Shown in pieces: positions 8,526-17,020 of a stretch of DNA of 64,000 nucleotides (positions within the stretch are counted from its first letter, which is position 1; each line of letters opens with the position of its first letter). This DNA comes from Burkholderia latens (GTDB lineage: Bacteria > Pseudomonadota > Gammaproteobacteria > Burkholderiales > Burkholderiaceae): positions 434,001-498,000 of the forward strand of contig NZ_CP013438.1 in NCBI RefSeq assembly GCF_001718795.1. Reading direction: 5' to 3'. Position numbers and translations under genes: made by a program. The notes beneath the pieces were generated by a model that worked only from the letters and a program-made list of their open reading frames with translations, did not search any database and had not been told where the DNA came from.

Positions 8526-8826
8526 GTCCGTCGCTCGGTGCGTCACGTTGCATTGTGCGAGGCAAGCGGTGTGCCAGTATCGCCCTGGCACGCGGGTTGC
8601 AGCGCTTCCTGCGCGTCGCGGGATCCGCGGCGGTTCAGGCGGCACGTGCGCGCGGACGCGCGACCGCGCTGCACCTCGAGCGCGGGTTGTGCATGCGGAT
8701 CCGGCCGCGGCGCGGTGCGACGCTGCGCCAGTTCGGCGAATGCGCCGCACGAGCGTGGTGCGGCGCGTGCGGCGCGGCGGGCGCTTTCGGTGCAGGGGCG
8801 CGAACGGCAATCAGCAGGGGAACGAC
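8526..8826. other. Intergenic region phaZ-GST
   Basis: About 300 bp between divergent genes. The only notable element is TTGCATTGTGCGA (8548-8560) close to the phaZ start, loosely like TGC-rich PhaR sites; this is weak. The frame of the downstream gene is open through much of the region, but its codons look like non-coding GC-rich DNA, and a good ribosome site sits only at the far end. Confidence 0.4.
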
Positions 8827-9489
8827 ATGGAATCGACCCGACAAACGACATTGACCATCAGCAGCCGCAATTATTCGTCGTGGTCGATGCGGGGATGGCT
8901 GCTCGCGAAGCTGAGCGGGCTCGAGTTCGAGACGGTCAGCGTGCCGATCGATGCGACCTCGCGCGCGGAACTGCTGCTGCTGTCGCCGTCGATACTCGTG
9001 CCATGCCTGACGCACGACGGCAGCACGGTGTGGGACACGCTGGCGATTGCCGAATACCTGAACGAAATCCGGCCCGATGCGCGGCTGCTGCCCGACGATC
9101 GCCATGCGCGTGCGCATTGCCGGTCGATCTGCGGCGAGATGCACTCCGGTTTCAGCGCATTGCGCTCCGCGCTGCCGATGAACCTGCGTGCGCATTTTCC
9201 CGGTTTCCGGATCTGGTCGCGTGCGCAGCACGACATCGAACGCATCATGACGATTTGGCGCGAATGCCTGTCCGCGTACGGCGGCCCCTGGCTGTTCGGC
9301 GCGCAGATCGGTATCGCCGATGCGATGTACGCGCCGGTCGTCACGCGCTTCCTGACCTACGACGTGAAACTCCCGCCCGATATCGCCGACTACTGCATGC
9401 GCATACTCGCGCATCCGTTCGTCGCCGAATGGATCGACGCGGCGCAGGCGGAGCACGAGGATATCGACGAACTCGACATGGAGTTCTGA
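8827..9489 (+). CDS. Glutathione S-transferase family protein
   Basis: A 220-residue cytosolic GST. Residues 8-85 form the thioredoxin-like N-domain, with SSRNYSSWSMRGWLLAKLSG supplying the catalytic Ser/Tyr region, the cis-proline loop ILVPCLTHDG and the glutathione-binding DTLAIAEYLNE. The C-terminal helical domain includes LFGAQIGIADAMYAPVVTR, a typical N-capping/hydrophobic staple region. The ATG at 8827 has an AGGGGAA ribosome site. The substrate is unknown. It is divergent from phaZ. Confidence 0.9.
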   Translation: MESTRQTTLTISSRNYSSWSMRGWLLAKLSGLEFETVSVPIDATSRAELLLLSPSILVPCLTHDGSTVWDTLAIAEYLNEIRPDARLLPDDRHARAHCRSICGEMHSGFSALRSALPMNLRAHFPGFRIWSRAQHDIERIMTIWRECLSAYGGPWLFGAQIGIADAMYAPVVTRFLTYDVKLPPDIADYCMRILAHPFVAEWIDAAQAEHEDIDELDMEF

Positions 9490-9727
9490 TCCGCTGCGCC
9501 GCTACCCCGGCTTTCAATTTGACGACAGGCGCGCGGTTCGAAACGAATCCACTCGGCGGTCCATCAGTCCGCAAACGTTTGGCTTCGATTGCGCACGCTG
9601 GCGAGTGCGAATTCCCTAAAGGATGTTGCGCGCGATGACGTAAACGGGTCACGGGGACGACTCGCGATCGCACGCATCCGACATGCGACGCGCAGTCCGC
9701 AACAACCAGCGCAGCAGGGGAACCAAC

Positions 9728-10966
9728 TTGAATCGTCAGCAATCGTGGACGCGTACGGCCGCGCCCGGAGAGATCATTTACTCGGAGGGCTTCGCCGGCG
9801 AGCCCGTCATCTTTCTGATCGCCGACGGCAAGGTCGAGTTGTCCACGCGCTGCGACGACAAGCGCGTCGTCGTCGCGACGCTCGGGCGCGGCGAATTCTT
9901 CGGCGAAGCGGCACTGCTCGGATCCGAACCGCGCGCGCATACCGCGAAGGCGCTGTCGTTCTGCCAGCTCACGGTCGTGCCGGCCGCGACGCTCGACGAC
10001 GAAATCGAGCACGTGTCGGCGCTGCTGCGTCATATCGTGCGCACGATGATCCGGCGCGTGAAGCGCAAGGACGACCAGCTCGCGACCTATACGCACGCGG
10101 ACTTCATGCCGGGCGTGGTGTCGTATGCGCACGTGCTGTCGCTGATGGCGGGCGCCGAAACGCGCGGCTCGGACGACGCGTGGTCGCGGCGGCCGATGCA
10201 GGCGCATGCGGCCGAGACGTCGGTGCCGCTCGCTGACGTGATTCGCCGCTGCCGCGCGATTGCCGGTCATTCGCGTCCGCACGTGCTCGCGATGCTGCGC
10301 CGCATGGAAAAGCTCAATCTCGTCACGATCGGCGCCGCGCACGCCGATCACGCCGGCGGTGCGGTCGAACATGGCGCGTCGGCGGATGCGCGCCAGGTCG
10401 TCACGTTCGATGCCGCGCGCGTGGTCGATCGCGCGCAGCAGGTCGCCGATCACGAACTCGACGTATCGATCAACTGCGAACTCGAGCTGATCGAACTCGT
10501 CGATCTCGAAGCGCTGATCGGCGTCGACCGGAAGCTGCTGCTCAACAAGCTGTCGCACGGCGAGATCGCGGACGAAGTGTTCGCGTTCCGCAAGTCGAAA
10601 GTGCTCGGCTATGTCGAGCAGAAGGGCGTTGCGTATTTCTCGCGGCGCAGCCCGCGCGCCGGCGGCGACGTGCGCTCGCTCGAGGACATCGTGTGGGTCG
10701 ACCAGCGCACGCTGTTCGACGTGATCAGCGCATTCGACACGTACGATCTCGCGAAGCTGATCGCGAGCCTCGACGACCGCGCGGTGGCGGACAAGCTGTT
10801 CTCCGTGATGACGGAAGCGCGGCGCAACGAGGTGTCGTGGGTGATGCGCCGCGAGTTGAAGCTCGATCCGATCGAGGTCGAGGAGATCGAACGCCGCGTG
10901 CTGGACGCCGTGCGCGCGGCCAAGGCGCCGGCGGCCGTCGCGCCGCTGGCTTCGTCCGACGCATGA
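9728..10966 (+). CDS. Cyclic-nucleotide-binding protein with FliG-like C-terminal domain
   Basis: A protein of about 412 residues with an unusual architecture. Residues about 8-115 are a cNMP-binding beta-barrel (GEIIYSEGFAGEPVIFLIAD, and the phosphate-cassette region GRGEFFGEAALLGSEPRAHT). Residues about 165-215 look like a CRP-type winged helix (RCRAIAGHSRPHVLAMLRRM). The C-terminus (about 330-400) resembles the FliG C-terminal domain: EDIVWVDQRTLFDVISAFDT, then DLAKLIASLDDRAVADKLFS and the charged helix after it. It lies 22 bp before MotA-like and MotB-like genes. I infer a nucleotide-responsive rotor-like or regulatory partner of that stator pair. TTG at 9728 follows AGGGGAA; an ATG at 9683 is possible but lacks a ribosome site. 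Confidence 0.7.
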   Translation: MNRQQSWTRTAAPGEIIYSEGFAGEPVIFLIADGKVELSTRCDDKRVVVATLGRGEFFGEAALLGSEPRAHTAKALSFCQLTVVPAATLDDEIEHVSALLRHIVRTMIRRVKRKDDQLATYTHADFMPGVVSYAHVLSLMAGAETRGSDDAWSRRPMQAHAAETSVPLADVIRRCRAIAGHSRPHVLAMLRRMEKLNLVTIGAAHADHAGGAVEHGASADARQVVTFDAARVVDRAQQVADHELDVSINCELELIELVDLEALIGVDRKLLLNKLSHGEIADEVFAFRKSKVLGYVEQKGVAYFSRRSPRAGGDVRSLEDIVWVDQRTLFDVISAFDTYDLAKLIASLDDRAVADKLFSVMTEARRNEVSWVMRRELKLDPIEVEEIERRVLDAVRAAKAPAAVAPLASSDA

Positions 10967-10988
10967 CGCACGCACGACGGAGACGCAT

Positions 10989-11753
10989 ATGGACCTGTTG
11001 ACCCTGGTTGGCGTGGTAGTCGGCGGCGCGGCGATCGTGTTCGGCTTCGCGCTGGAAGGCGGGCATTTTTCGATGCTGTTCCAGTTCGAAGCGCTCGTGA
11101 TCGTGCTCGGCGGAACGCTCGGCGCGGTGATGATCCAGAACACGTGGGCGCGCTTCTTCGACGCGGTGAAGCAGCTGCGGCTCGCGTTCGTGCGCGCGCA
11201 GGAAGTCGATCGCAAGCACCTGACCGACGTGCTGGAATGGGGCGATCGCGCGAAGCTCGACGGGTTGCTTGCATTTGAATCGATGGACGTGACCGGCATT
11301 CATCCGTTCGCGCGGCGCGGGCTCGAACTGCTCGCGAACGGCGTGCCGACCGCCGTGCTCGAGGACGCGCTGCATCGCGACCTGGATGCATACGAGCGCA
11401 GCCGGCTCGCCGCCGCCCGCGTGTGGCAGCAGGCCGGCGGCTATGCGCCGACGTTCGGCATTCTCGGCTCGGTGCTCGGGCTCGTGCAGGTGACGAGCCA
11501 CATCCTCGAACCGGCGCAGCTCGGGCCGGGCATCGCGGTCGCGTTCATCGCGACGCTGTACGGCCTCGCGTTCGCGAACCTGGTGTTTCTGCCGCTCTAC
11601 GGGAAGCTGCGTGCGCAGATCGACAGCGAGCTGCGGTTTCGCAAGCTGTATCTGGACGGCCTGCTCGCCATCTCGCGCAAGGAATCACCGCACACGATCG
11701 AAACGCGTCTGACCGGCGACGTGCGCGGACGTGCGGCCGAGTCGCTCGCATGA
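10989..11753 (+). CDS. MotA-like stator/proton-channel subunit
   Basis: A 254-residue inner-membrane protein of the MotA/TolQ/ExbB family. TM1 and TM2 are at about residues 3-21 and 34-52 (LVIVLGGTLGAVMIQNTWA). A cytoplasmic segment of about 90 residues carries the FliG-interaction region. TM3 and TM4 follow at about 150-215, with APTFGILGSVLGLVQVTSHI and the conserved prolines. It is shorter than E. coli MotA (about 295) and closer to MotC/PomA-type proteins. With the next gene it should form an ion-conducting stator. No flagellar genes are adjacent. Confidence 0.85.
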   Translation: MDLLTLVGVVVGGAAIVFGFALEGGHFSMLFQFEALVIVLGGTLGAVMIQNTWARFFDAVKQLRLAFVRAQEVDRKHLTDVLEWGDRAKLDGLLAFESMDVTGIHPFARRGLELLANGVPTAVLEDALHRDLDAYERSRLAAARVWQQAGGYAPTFGILGSVLGLVQVTSHILEPAQLGPGIAVAFIATLYGLAFANLVFLPLYGKLRAQIDSELRFRKLYLDGLLAISRKESPHTIETRLTGDVRGRAAESLA

Positions 11754-11771
11754 TGCGCGAGGAGCTTCGAC

Positions 11772-12458
11772 ATGACCGCTCGAACTGACGCGGCGCGCGT
11801 GCGTGCGCCTGAGCGCGCGCGCGACGACGATGAAGCCGAAGGCACGCAATCGGGGCGCTGGCTGATCTCGTATGCGGACCTCATCACGACGCTGATGGTG
11901 CTGTTTCTCGCGCTGTACGTGCTGCAGCTCGCGAAATACAACGCACTCGATGCGCGGTATCAGACGCTCGCGCGCCACGAGAGCGGCGCAGCCAGTGCAA
12001 CGGCCGCCGCGCCCGCGATGCCGGATCGCGCGCCCGCATGGCTCGCTTCGCTCGACGCGCTGAAGAAGAACGGCCGCATTTCGCTCGTGCGCGCACCGCA
12101 CGGGATCGAGATCGGCATCGACGCGAAGGTGCTGTTCAACGTCGGCGATGCGCACCTGTTGCCGGACGCCGCACCGGTACTGAGCCAGATCGCGCGCGCG
12201 CTGAGCGAGCACGCGAGCGGCGACATCCTCGTCGAAGGGCATACCGACAGCGTGCCGATCGCGAACGCGAAATACGAATCGAACTGGGAGCTGTCGTCCG
12301 CGCGGGCGGGCAGCGTCGTGCGCTATCTGGCCGAGCGCGGCGTCGCGCCGCATCGGCTCGCGGCGATCGGCCGGGCCGATACGCAGCCGCTCGTCGCCGG
12401 CGACGATGCGGCTGCGCGCGCGCGCAACCGGCGCGTGACCATCTTCGTCGCGTATTGA
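11772..12458 (+). CDS. MotB-like stator subunit with OmpA-type peptidoglycan-binding domain
   Basis: A 228-residue protein with one N-terminal TM helix containing WLISYADLITTLMVLFLALY; Asp36 is at the position of the proton-carrying aspartate of MotB. The C-terminal OmpA-like domain has GHTDSVPIANAKYESNWELS and a later RARNRRVTI. It is shorter than flagellar MotB (about 300) because the periplasmic linker is reduced. It starts 18 bp after the MotA-like gene. Together they make a plausible proton-driven, wall-anchored stator. Confidence 0.88.
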   Translation: MTARTDAARVRAPERARDDDEAEGTQSGRWLISYADLITTLMVLFLALYVLQLAKYNALDARYQTLARHESGAASATAAAPAMPDRAPAWLASLDALKKNGRISLVRAPHGIEIGIDAKVLFNVGDAHLLPDAAPVLSQIARALSEHASGDILVEGHTDSVPIANAKYESNWELSSARAGSVVRYLAERGVAPHRLAAIGRADTQPLVAGDDAAARARNRRVTIFVAY

Positions 12459-12570
12459 GATGTGCATCGCGCGGCGGCGGTTCGTCGCGCGACGCGTGGT
12501 CGGCCCGCCGGCATAACGAATCCCGAATGTCGACCATGTGACGGCGGCGATGCGATTTCGCGCGCCGCGT

Positions 12571-12609
12571 GCCGATAACCCGAGCTGGCTCGAATCGAGC
12601 GGTTATCGG
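12571..12609 (+). promoter_or_regulatory. Nested stem-loop with sigma28-like -10 before the MCP gene
   Basis: CCGATAACC (12572-12580) pairs with GGTTATCGG (12601-12609), and inside the loop GCTCGA pairs with TCGAGC. The left arm, GCCGATAA (12571-12578), is identical to the -10 consensus of FliA-dependent flagellar promoters, but the matching -35 (TAAA, 15 bp upstream) is missing. The structure ends ten bases before the ATG at 12619 and may cover the ribosome site. Confidence 0.5.
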
Positions 12610-12618
12610 GGATATTCC

Positions 12619-14508
12619 ATGCACTTCTGGCGCAAGCTGTCCATTCAGAACAAGCTGATTTTCAGCATGACGAGCTGCCTGCTCGTGTTCGTTGCAATCT
12701 CGAGCGGGCTGAGCATACGGCTGATCGGCGACGCGGTGCGCGAGCGCGTTGTCCGCGAGGAACTGCCGACTGCCGTGAACGGCATCCGCGCCGACGTGCA
12801 GCGGCAGATGGCCGGCCCGATCGCCGCGTCGCGCCTCCTCGCGCGCGATGCGTTCCTGCTGCAATGGGAAGCCGACGGCGAGCCCGATGCAGGCACGCGC
12901 AACTGGATCCAGCTTGCGAAGAACGTGAAGGACGAGCAGAAGGCCGCGTCGGTGCAGTGGGCGTCGCTCAAGAGCGGCAATTACTACAACGAGGCCGGCC
13001 TGCAGCGCAAGGTCACCGACAAGGATCAGTGGCTGACCAGCTTTCTCGCGTCGGGCAACGCCTACGACGTGAACATGGATCGCGAAGTCACGCTCGGCGG
13101 CTACATGATGTTCATCAACAGCCGCGTGGAGCTGGACGGCGCGGCGGTCGGCGTCGCCAGCATGAGCTTGTCCGTCGATGCGCTCGCGAAGGGCATCGCC
13201 GCGTACCGGATCGGCGACACCGGGTTCGCGTATCTCGTGCGGCCGGACGGCGCGATCATGATGCATCGCGATACGTCGCTGATCGACGGCAAGCATTTCC
13301 TGAAGGACGCACCGGGCCTGCCGCGCGACGCATCGTCGACGCTGCTGGCCGGCAAGCCGTATGCGTACTTGAGCGTCGACGGCGAAGACGGCGCGCGATT
13401 CATCGCGACGTCGTTCATCCCGGAGCTGAATGCGTACGTGGTCGTCGAAGTGCCGCAGGCGGAATTGCTTGGCCCGGTGACGCGCGCGATTCGCAGCGCG
13501 GCGCTGGTTGCCGCAATCGCCGGCCTCGGCGTCGCGCTCGTCGTGATCTGGCTGGTGGGACGCGCGATCGCCGCGCCGATTCGGCGCGCGGCGACGCTGC
13601 TGTCGGAGATTGCCAGCGGCCAGGGCGACCTGACACGCCGGATGACGGTCGAGAGCGGCGACGAGATCGGCCAGCTGTCCGATGCGTTCAACCGTTTCGT
13701 GTCGTCGCTGTCGACGCTTGTGCACCGGATCCGCGCGGCGTCCGCGTCGATTGCGACCGGCTCCGCGCAGATCGCGTCGGGCAATGCGGACCTGAGCGAG
13801 CGCACCGAAGCGCAGTCCGGCAATCTGGAGCGCACGGCGTCGTCGATGGAGGAAATCACGGCGGTCGTGCGCAACAACACCGAAACCGCGACGACGGCCG
13901 CGCAGCTGATCACCGGCGCAGCGGATACCGCGACGCGCGGTGGGCGGGTGGTCGGCGAAGTCGTGACCACGATGGAGCAGATCAGCGACGCGTCGAGACG
14001 GATCTCGGAGATCATCGTGATGATCGACAGCATTTCGTTCCAGACGAACATTCTCGCGCTGAATGCGGCGGTGGAAGCCGCGCGCGCCGGCGAGCAGGGC
14101 CGCGGGTTCGCGGTCGTCGCGTCGGAGGTGCGCAATCTCGCGCAGCGCAGCGCGCACGCGGCAAAGGAAATCAAGGTGCTGATCGAGCACAGCGCGGGCA
14201 CGGTGAACACCGGGTCGCGTCTCGTCAGCGAGGCCGGCAACGTCATGCGCGATGTCGTGTCGCAGGTTCAGGGCGTCAGCGCGATGATGAGCGAGATCGC
14301 GGAGGCGAGCATCGAGCAGAGCGCCGGCATCGATCAGATCGGCGGCGCGGTGCAGTCGCTCGACCAGATGACGCAGCAGAACGCGGCGCTCGTCGAGCAG
14401 AGCGCGGCGGCCGCGCAGAGCCTGAAGCAGCAGGCGGCCGAGCTGACACGTCTCGTATCGGCGTTCAAGATCGATGACGATGCACGAATGCCGAAGTCGG
14501 ACGATTGA
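12619..14508 (+). CDS. Methyl-accepting chemotaxis protein with periplasmic Cache-like sensor
   Basis: A 629-residue receptor. TM1 is at about residues 13-37. A periplasmic sensor domain of about 255 residues with a Cache-like pattern (GFAYLVRPDGAIMMHRDTSL) follows, then TM2 at about 294-318, HAMP, and a long coiled-coil signalling domain with the conserved tip SFQTNILALNAAVEAARAGE. The ligand is unknown. It starts at the second good ATG (MHFWRKL); the in-frame extension to 12538 is non-coding in character. It follows the MotB-like gene by 160 bp and has its own promoter-like hairpin. Confidence 0.92.
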   Translation: MHFWRKLSIQNKLIFSMTSCLLVFVAISSGLSIRLIGDAVRERVVREELPTAVNGIRADVQRQMAGPIAASRLLARDAFLLQWEADGEPDAGTRNWIQLAKNVKDEQKAASVQWASLKSGNYYNEAGLQRKVTDKDQWLTSFLASGNAYDVNMDREVTLGGYMMFINSRVELDGAAVGVASMSLSVDALAKGIAAYRIGDTGFAYLVRPDGAIMMHRDTSLIDGKHFLKDAPGLPRDASSTLLAGKPYAYLSVDGEDGARFIATSFIPELNAYVVVEVPQAELLGPVTRAIRSAALVAAIAGLGVALVVIWLVGRAIAAPIRRAATLLSEIASGQGDLTRRMTVESGDEIGQLSDAFNRFVSSLSTLVHRIRAASASIATGSAQIASGNADLSERTEAQSGNLERTASSMEEITAVVRNNTETATTAAQLITGAADTATRGGRVVGEVVTTMEQISDASRRISEIIVMIDSISFQTNILALNAAVEAARAGEQGRGFAVVASEVRNLAQRSAHAAKEIKVLIEHSAGTVNTGSRLVSEAGNVMRDVVSQVQGVSAMMSEIAEASIEQSAGIDQIGGAVQSLDQMTQQNAALVEQSAAAAQSLKQQAAELTRLVSAFKIDDDARMPKSDD

Positions 14509-14562
14509 CGCGCGGCGGCACAATGCGCCGCCGCACAGGCGTCCGCGGGCCGACGCCGGGCT

Positions 14563-15780
14563 TCAGGGCGAGCGCAATGTCATCAGCCCCAGCGTGAGCG
14601 CGTTCAACGGCATCGCCGCGGCGCCCATCAGGAAGCTCGACGCATTCGCGCTCGCGCCCGGCATATGCAGCAGTGCGTGAACGATCCGCTCGCTCGCATG
14701 GCCGTCGCCATACGGATTGCTCGCGCGCGACATTTCCTCGTAGGCGCTCTCGCTGTCGAACAGCCGCGACGCTTCCCACAGGATCCGCTCCTGATCCGTG
14801 CCGACGAGCCGCGCGGTGCCGGCCTGGATCGCTTCGGGCCGCTCGGTCGTCTCGCGCGTGACGAGCACGGGCTTGCCGAGCGCCGGCCCTTCCTCCTGGA
14901 TGCCGCCCGAATCGGTGATGATGAAATGCGCGCGCGACATCAGGAACACGAACGACAGATATTCCTGCGGCTCGATCAGGTAGATGTTCGGCACGCCGCC
15001 GAGCAGCGCGCGCGCCGGTTCCCGCACGTTCGGATTCAGATGCAGCGGATACACGAACTGCGCATCGGGATAGCGGTTCGCGAGCGCGCACAGCGCCACG
15101 CAAAAATTGCGGAACGGTTCGCCGAAGCTTTCGCGCCGGTGGCCCGTGATCAGCACCACGCGGCGTGACGGTTCGAGAAACGGAAAATGCGCGGCAACCT
15201 TGCCGTGGAGCTCGGCATCGTGGTCGAGCATCCGTTTGACGTCATGCAGCGCATCGATCACGGTGTTGCCGGTCATCACGACCGCGCCGACCGGCACGCC
15301 TTCGCTGAACAGGTTATCGCGTGCCTGGCCGGTCGGCGCGAAATGCCATGACGACACCGCATCCGTTACGCGGCGGTTCAGTTCCTCCGGCCACGGCGAC
15401 CAGATGTCGCCGCTGCGCAGCCCGGCTTCAACGTGCCCGACCGGCAGATAGCGGTAGAACGCTGCGAGGCTGACGGCGAGTGTCGTGGTCGTATCGCCGT
15501 GCACCAGCACGACGTCCGGATGGAAGTCGTCGAAGACGATGCCGATCGCCTGAAGGATGCCGGTCGTCACGTCGGTGAGCGTCTGGCTCTGGCGCATCAG
15601 GTTCAGATCGTACTCGGGCTTGATGTCGAACAGCGTGAGCACCTGGTCGAGCATTTCCCGATGCTGCGCGGTCACGCAGACTCTGGCGTCCACATCCTTG
15701 CGCGCCTTCAGCGCGCGGACGAGCGGCGCCATCTTGATGGCTTCCGGGCGCGTCCCGAACACAAGCAAGATCTTCTTCAT
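14563..15780 (-). CDS. wecB: UDP-N-acetylglucosamine 2-epimerase (non-hydrolysing)
   Basis: A 405-residue enzyme interconverting UDP-GlcNAc and UDP-ManNAc. Family motifs are [19 protein letters not shown] at the N-terminus, [21 protein letters not shown] and the UDP-binding [20 protein letters not shown], followed by [10 protein letters not shown]. The length is near that of E. coli WecB (376) with a slightly longer C-terminus. It is divergent, across 1.2 kb, from an exopolysaccharide operon ending in glmS, so it may supply a ManNAc donor for that polymer. Other wec genes are absent. Confidence 0.94.
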   Translation of the reverse strand: MKKILLVFGTRPEAIKMAPLVRALKARKDVDARVCVTAQHREMLDQVLTLFDIKPEYDLNLMRQSQTLTDVTTGILQAIGIVFDDFHPDVVLVHGDTTTTLAVSLAAFYRYLPVGHVEAGLRSGDIWSPWPEELNRRVTDAVSSWHFAPTGQARDNLFSEGVPVGAVVMTGNTVIDALHDVKRMLDHDAELHGKVAAHFPFLEPSRRVVLITGHRRESFGEPFRNFCVALCALANRYPDAQFVYPLHLNPNVREPARALLGGVPNIYLIEPQEYLSFVFLMSRAHFIITDSGGIQEEGPALGKPVLVTRETTERPEAIQAGTARLVGTDQERILWEASRLFDSESAYEEMSRASNPYGDGHASERIVHALLHMPGASANASSFLMGAAAMPLNALTLGLMTLRSP

Positions 15781-16154
15781 CGTTATCCTCGTTGAGCTTC
15801 TTTGCGCCGGAAGACCCGGCACCTGGCGCCAAGCATGGTTGCGGGCAACCCGCACCGCTCCCGCGTGCGATCGCACCGGCCGATGCGGGCCGCGCGACAT
15901 GCTGCGGTGTGGCGGGGCGGGCGCACCGTTCTTGTCCGCGCGGTCCGTGCCACGCAATCGTCGGACGACGGCCGTCCCGTTGACCCTGATCCGTCACGTC
16001 ATGAGCGTTCCTCGCTATGTCGGTCGCAACGTCTTCGTCATATCGTTCGCGTTGCCATACGGCGGCGCGACCGACGTAGATCCCGATTCCGATACAGCAA
16101 TATTCAAACCAGCCGCTCGTGCTGCCGGGTCCGCTTCAAGCATCACGCACGATT

Positions 16155-16166
16155 CGTTCCGGAACG
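16155..16166. promoter_or_regulatory. 12-bp perfect palindrome CGTTCCGGAACG
   Basis: CGTTCC followed directly by GGAACG lies between divergent wecB and the exopolysaccharide operon. It is a possible operator; no regulator is assigned. Confidence 0.35.
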
Positions 16167-16302
16167 TTTCACAACTGCTACGGACACCGTATCGGCCGCA
16201 TGCCGCGTGACTGAAAAACGTTCGACGCATCGCAGCGCCGCTCCGGTCCCGTGGTTCGACGAATGGTGGTGCGTGCGCTGCGTCGGCCGCCGCGCGCGGG
16301 GC

Positions 16303-16322
16303 ACGCAATTTACGAATTGCGT
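16303..16322. promoter_or_regulatory. Inverted repeat ACGCAATT-TACG-AATTGCGT
   Basis: A perfect 8-bp dyad with a 4-bp spacer, AT-rich in GC-rich DNA, about 700 bp upstream of the GT2 synthase gene. It resembles a dimeric-regulator operator. No regulator gene lies in the locus. Confidence 0.45.
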
Positions 16323-17020
16323 TGGATCGCTTTGCCCGGCGAATTTCATCTGCGCAATGAATGGAGCGACATCGATCTGACGGCTTCGGCCTTTTCGCGA
16401 AGGTTTTCGCCGCAGTGCGTGGCGACGTCGTCGCCGGGGCCGACTGCTGCGAAATGTTGCGTATCTGTAACGTAAGGGCAGTGCGCGGACGCGATATTCG
16501 CATGACGGCCGCCGGCGCCGCGCTGCGGCAGGCCGCCTGCGCGGTTGCCGGACGCGATTCGTCCGTGGACGATTCACGATTGATTTCACGTCGAAGCCGC
16601 GTCGCGCAAAGCGATGCGTGCGCCGATCAGCAGACGATTCGCCGCCCGATGCAAACGGCTGGCGAGACGCGGCCGCTGCGCATGCGTCGACGCTGATTCG
16701 TCGGTGAATCAAAAAGCTGCTGCCGCGGCGCGGCCGGCGCTCGCGGCGACGGTGTCCTCCGTTGCCGCACGGGGCCGCGCGGCCGATGGCTCGCCCCTTG
16801 CTTGTTCTGGCCGGACAAGGCGCATCCCGACGCGTTCGACCGGCAGCAGGCGAACCGGGACGCCAGAGCAACGAATCCGGAAAGCGGCACGGCACGCTCG
16901 TCAGGCGCGGAACATGGCCGCGCGCGCGACGGACGTGTGCCGCTTGCCATTGACATCCGCGCGATCCACGGCCGTGCCCCAGCGTTCATCGGCCGGCGTC
17001 GCCGGCACGGGGGGCAGCAC

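Larger units (their letters stand above)
15781..17020. other. Long intergenic region upstream of the exopolysaccharide operon
   Basis: About 1.24 kb between divergent wecB and the GT2 gene. No frame looks coding: all open frames are short, Arg/Ala-rich and lack motifs and ribosome sites. It contains a 12-bp palindrome at 16155-16166 and a 20-bp inverted repeat at 16303-16322 in a locally AT-richer stretch. Such length is typical of a heavily regulated promoter region; a small RNA is possible but not shown. Confidence 0.5.

Noticed and set aside
8526..8826. N-terminal extension of the glutathione S-transferase to 8524
   Set aside because: The added 101 residues are Arg/Ala-rich and unlike GSTs; a good ribosome site precedes the ATG at 8827 and the GST fold begins there.
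10989..12458. Zorya-type phage defence (ZorAB are MotAB-like)
   Set aside because: The MotA-like protein lacks the long ZorA tail and no ZorC, ZorD or ZorE genes are adjacent; the upstream partner is a cNMP/FliG-like protein.
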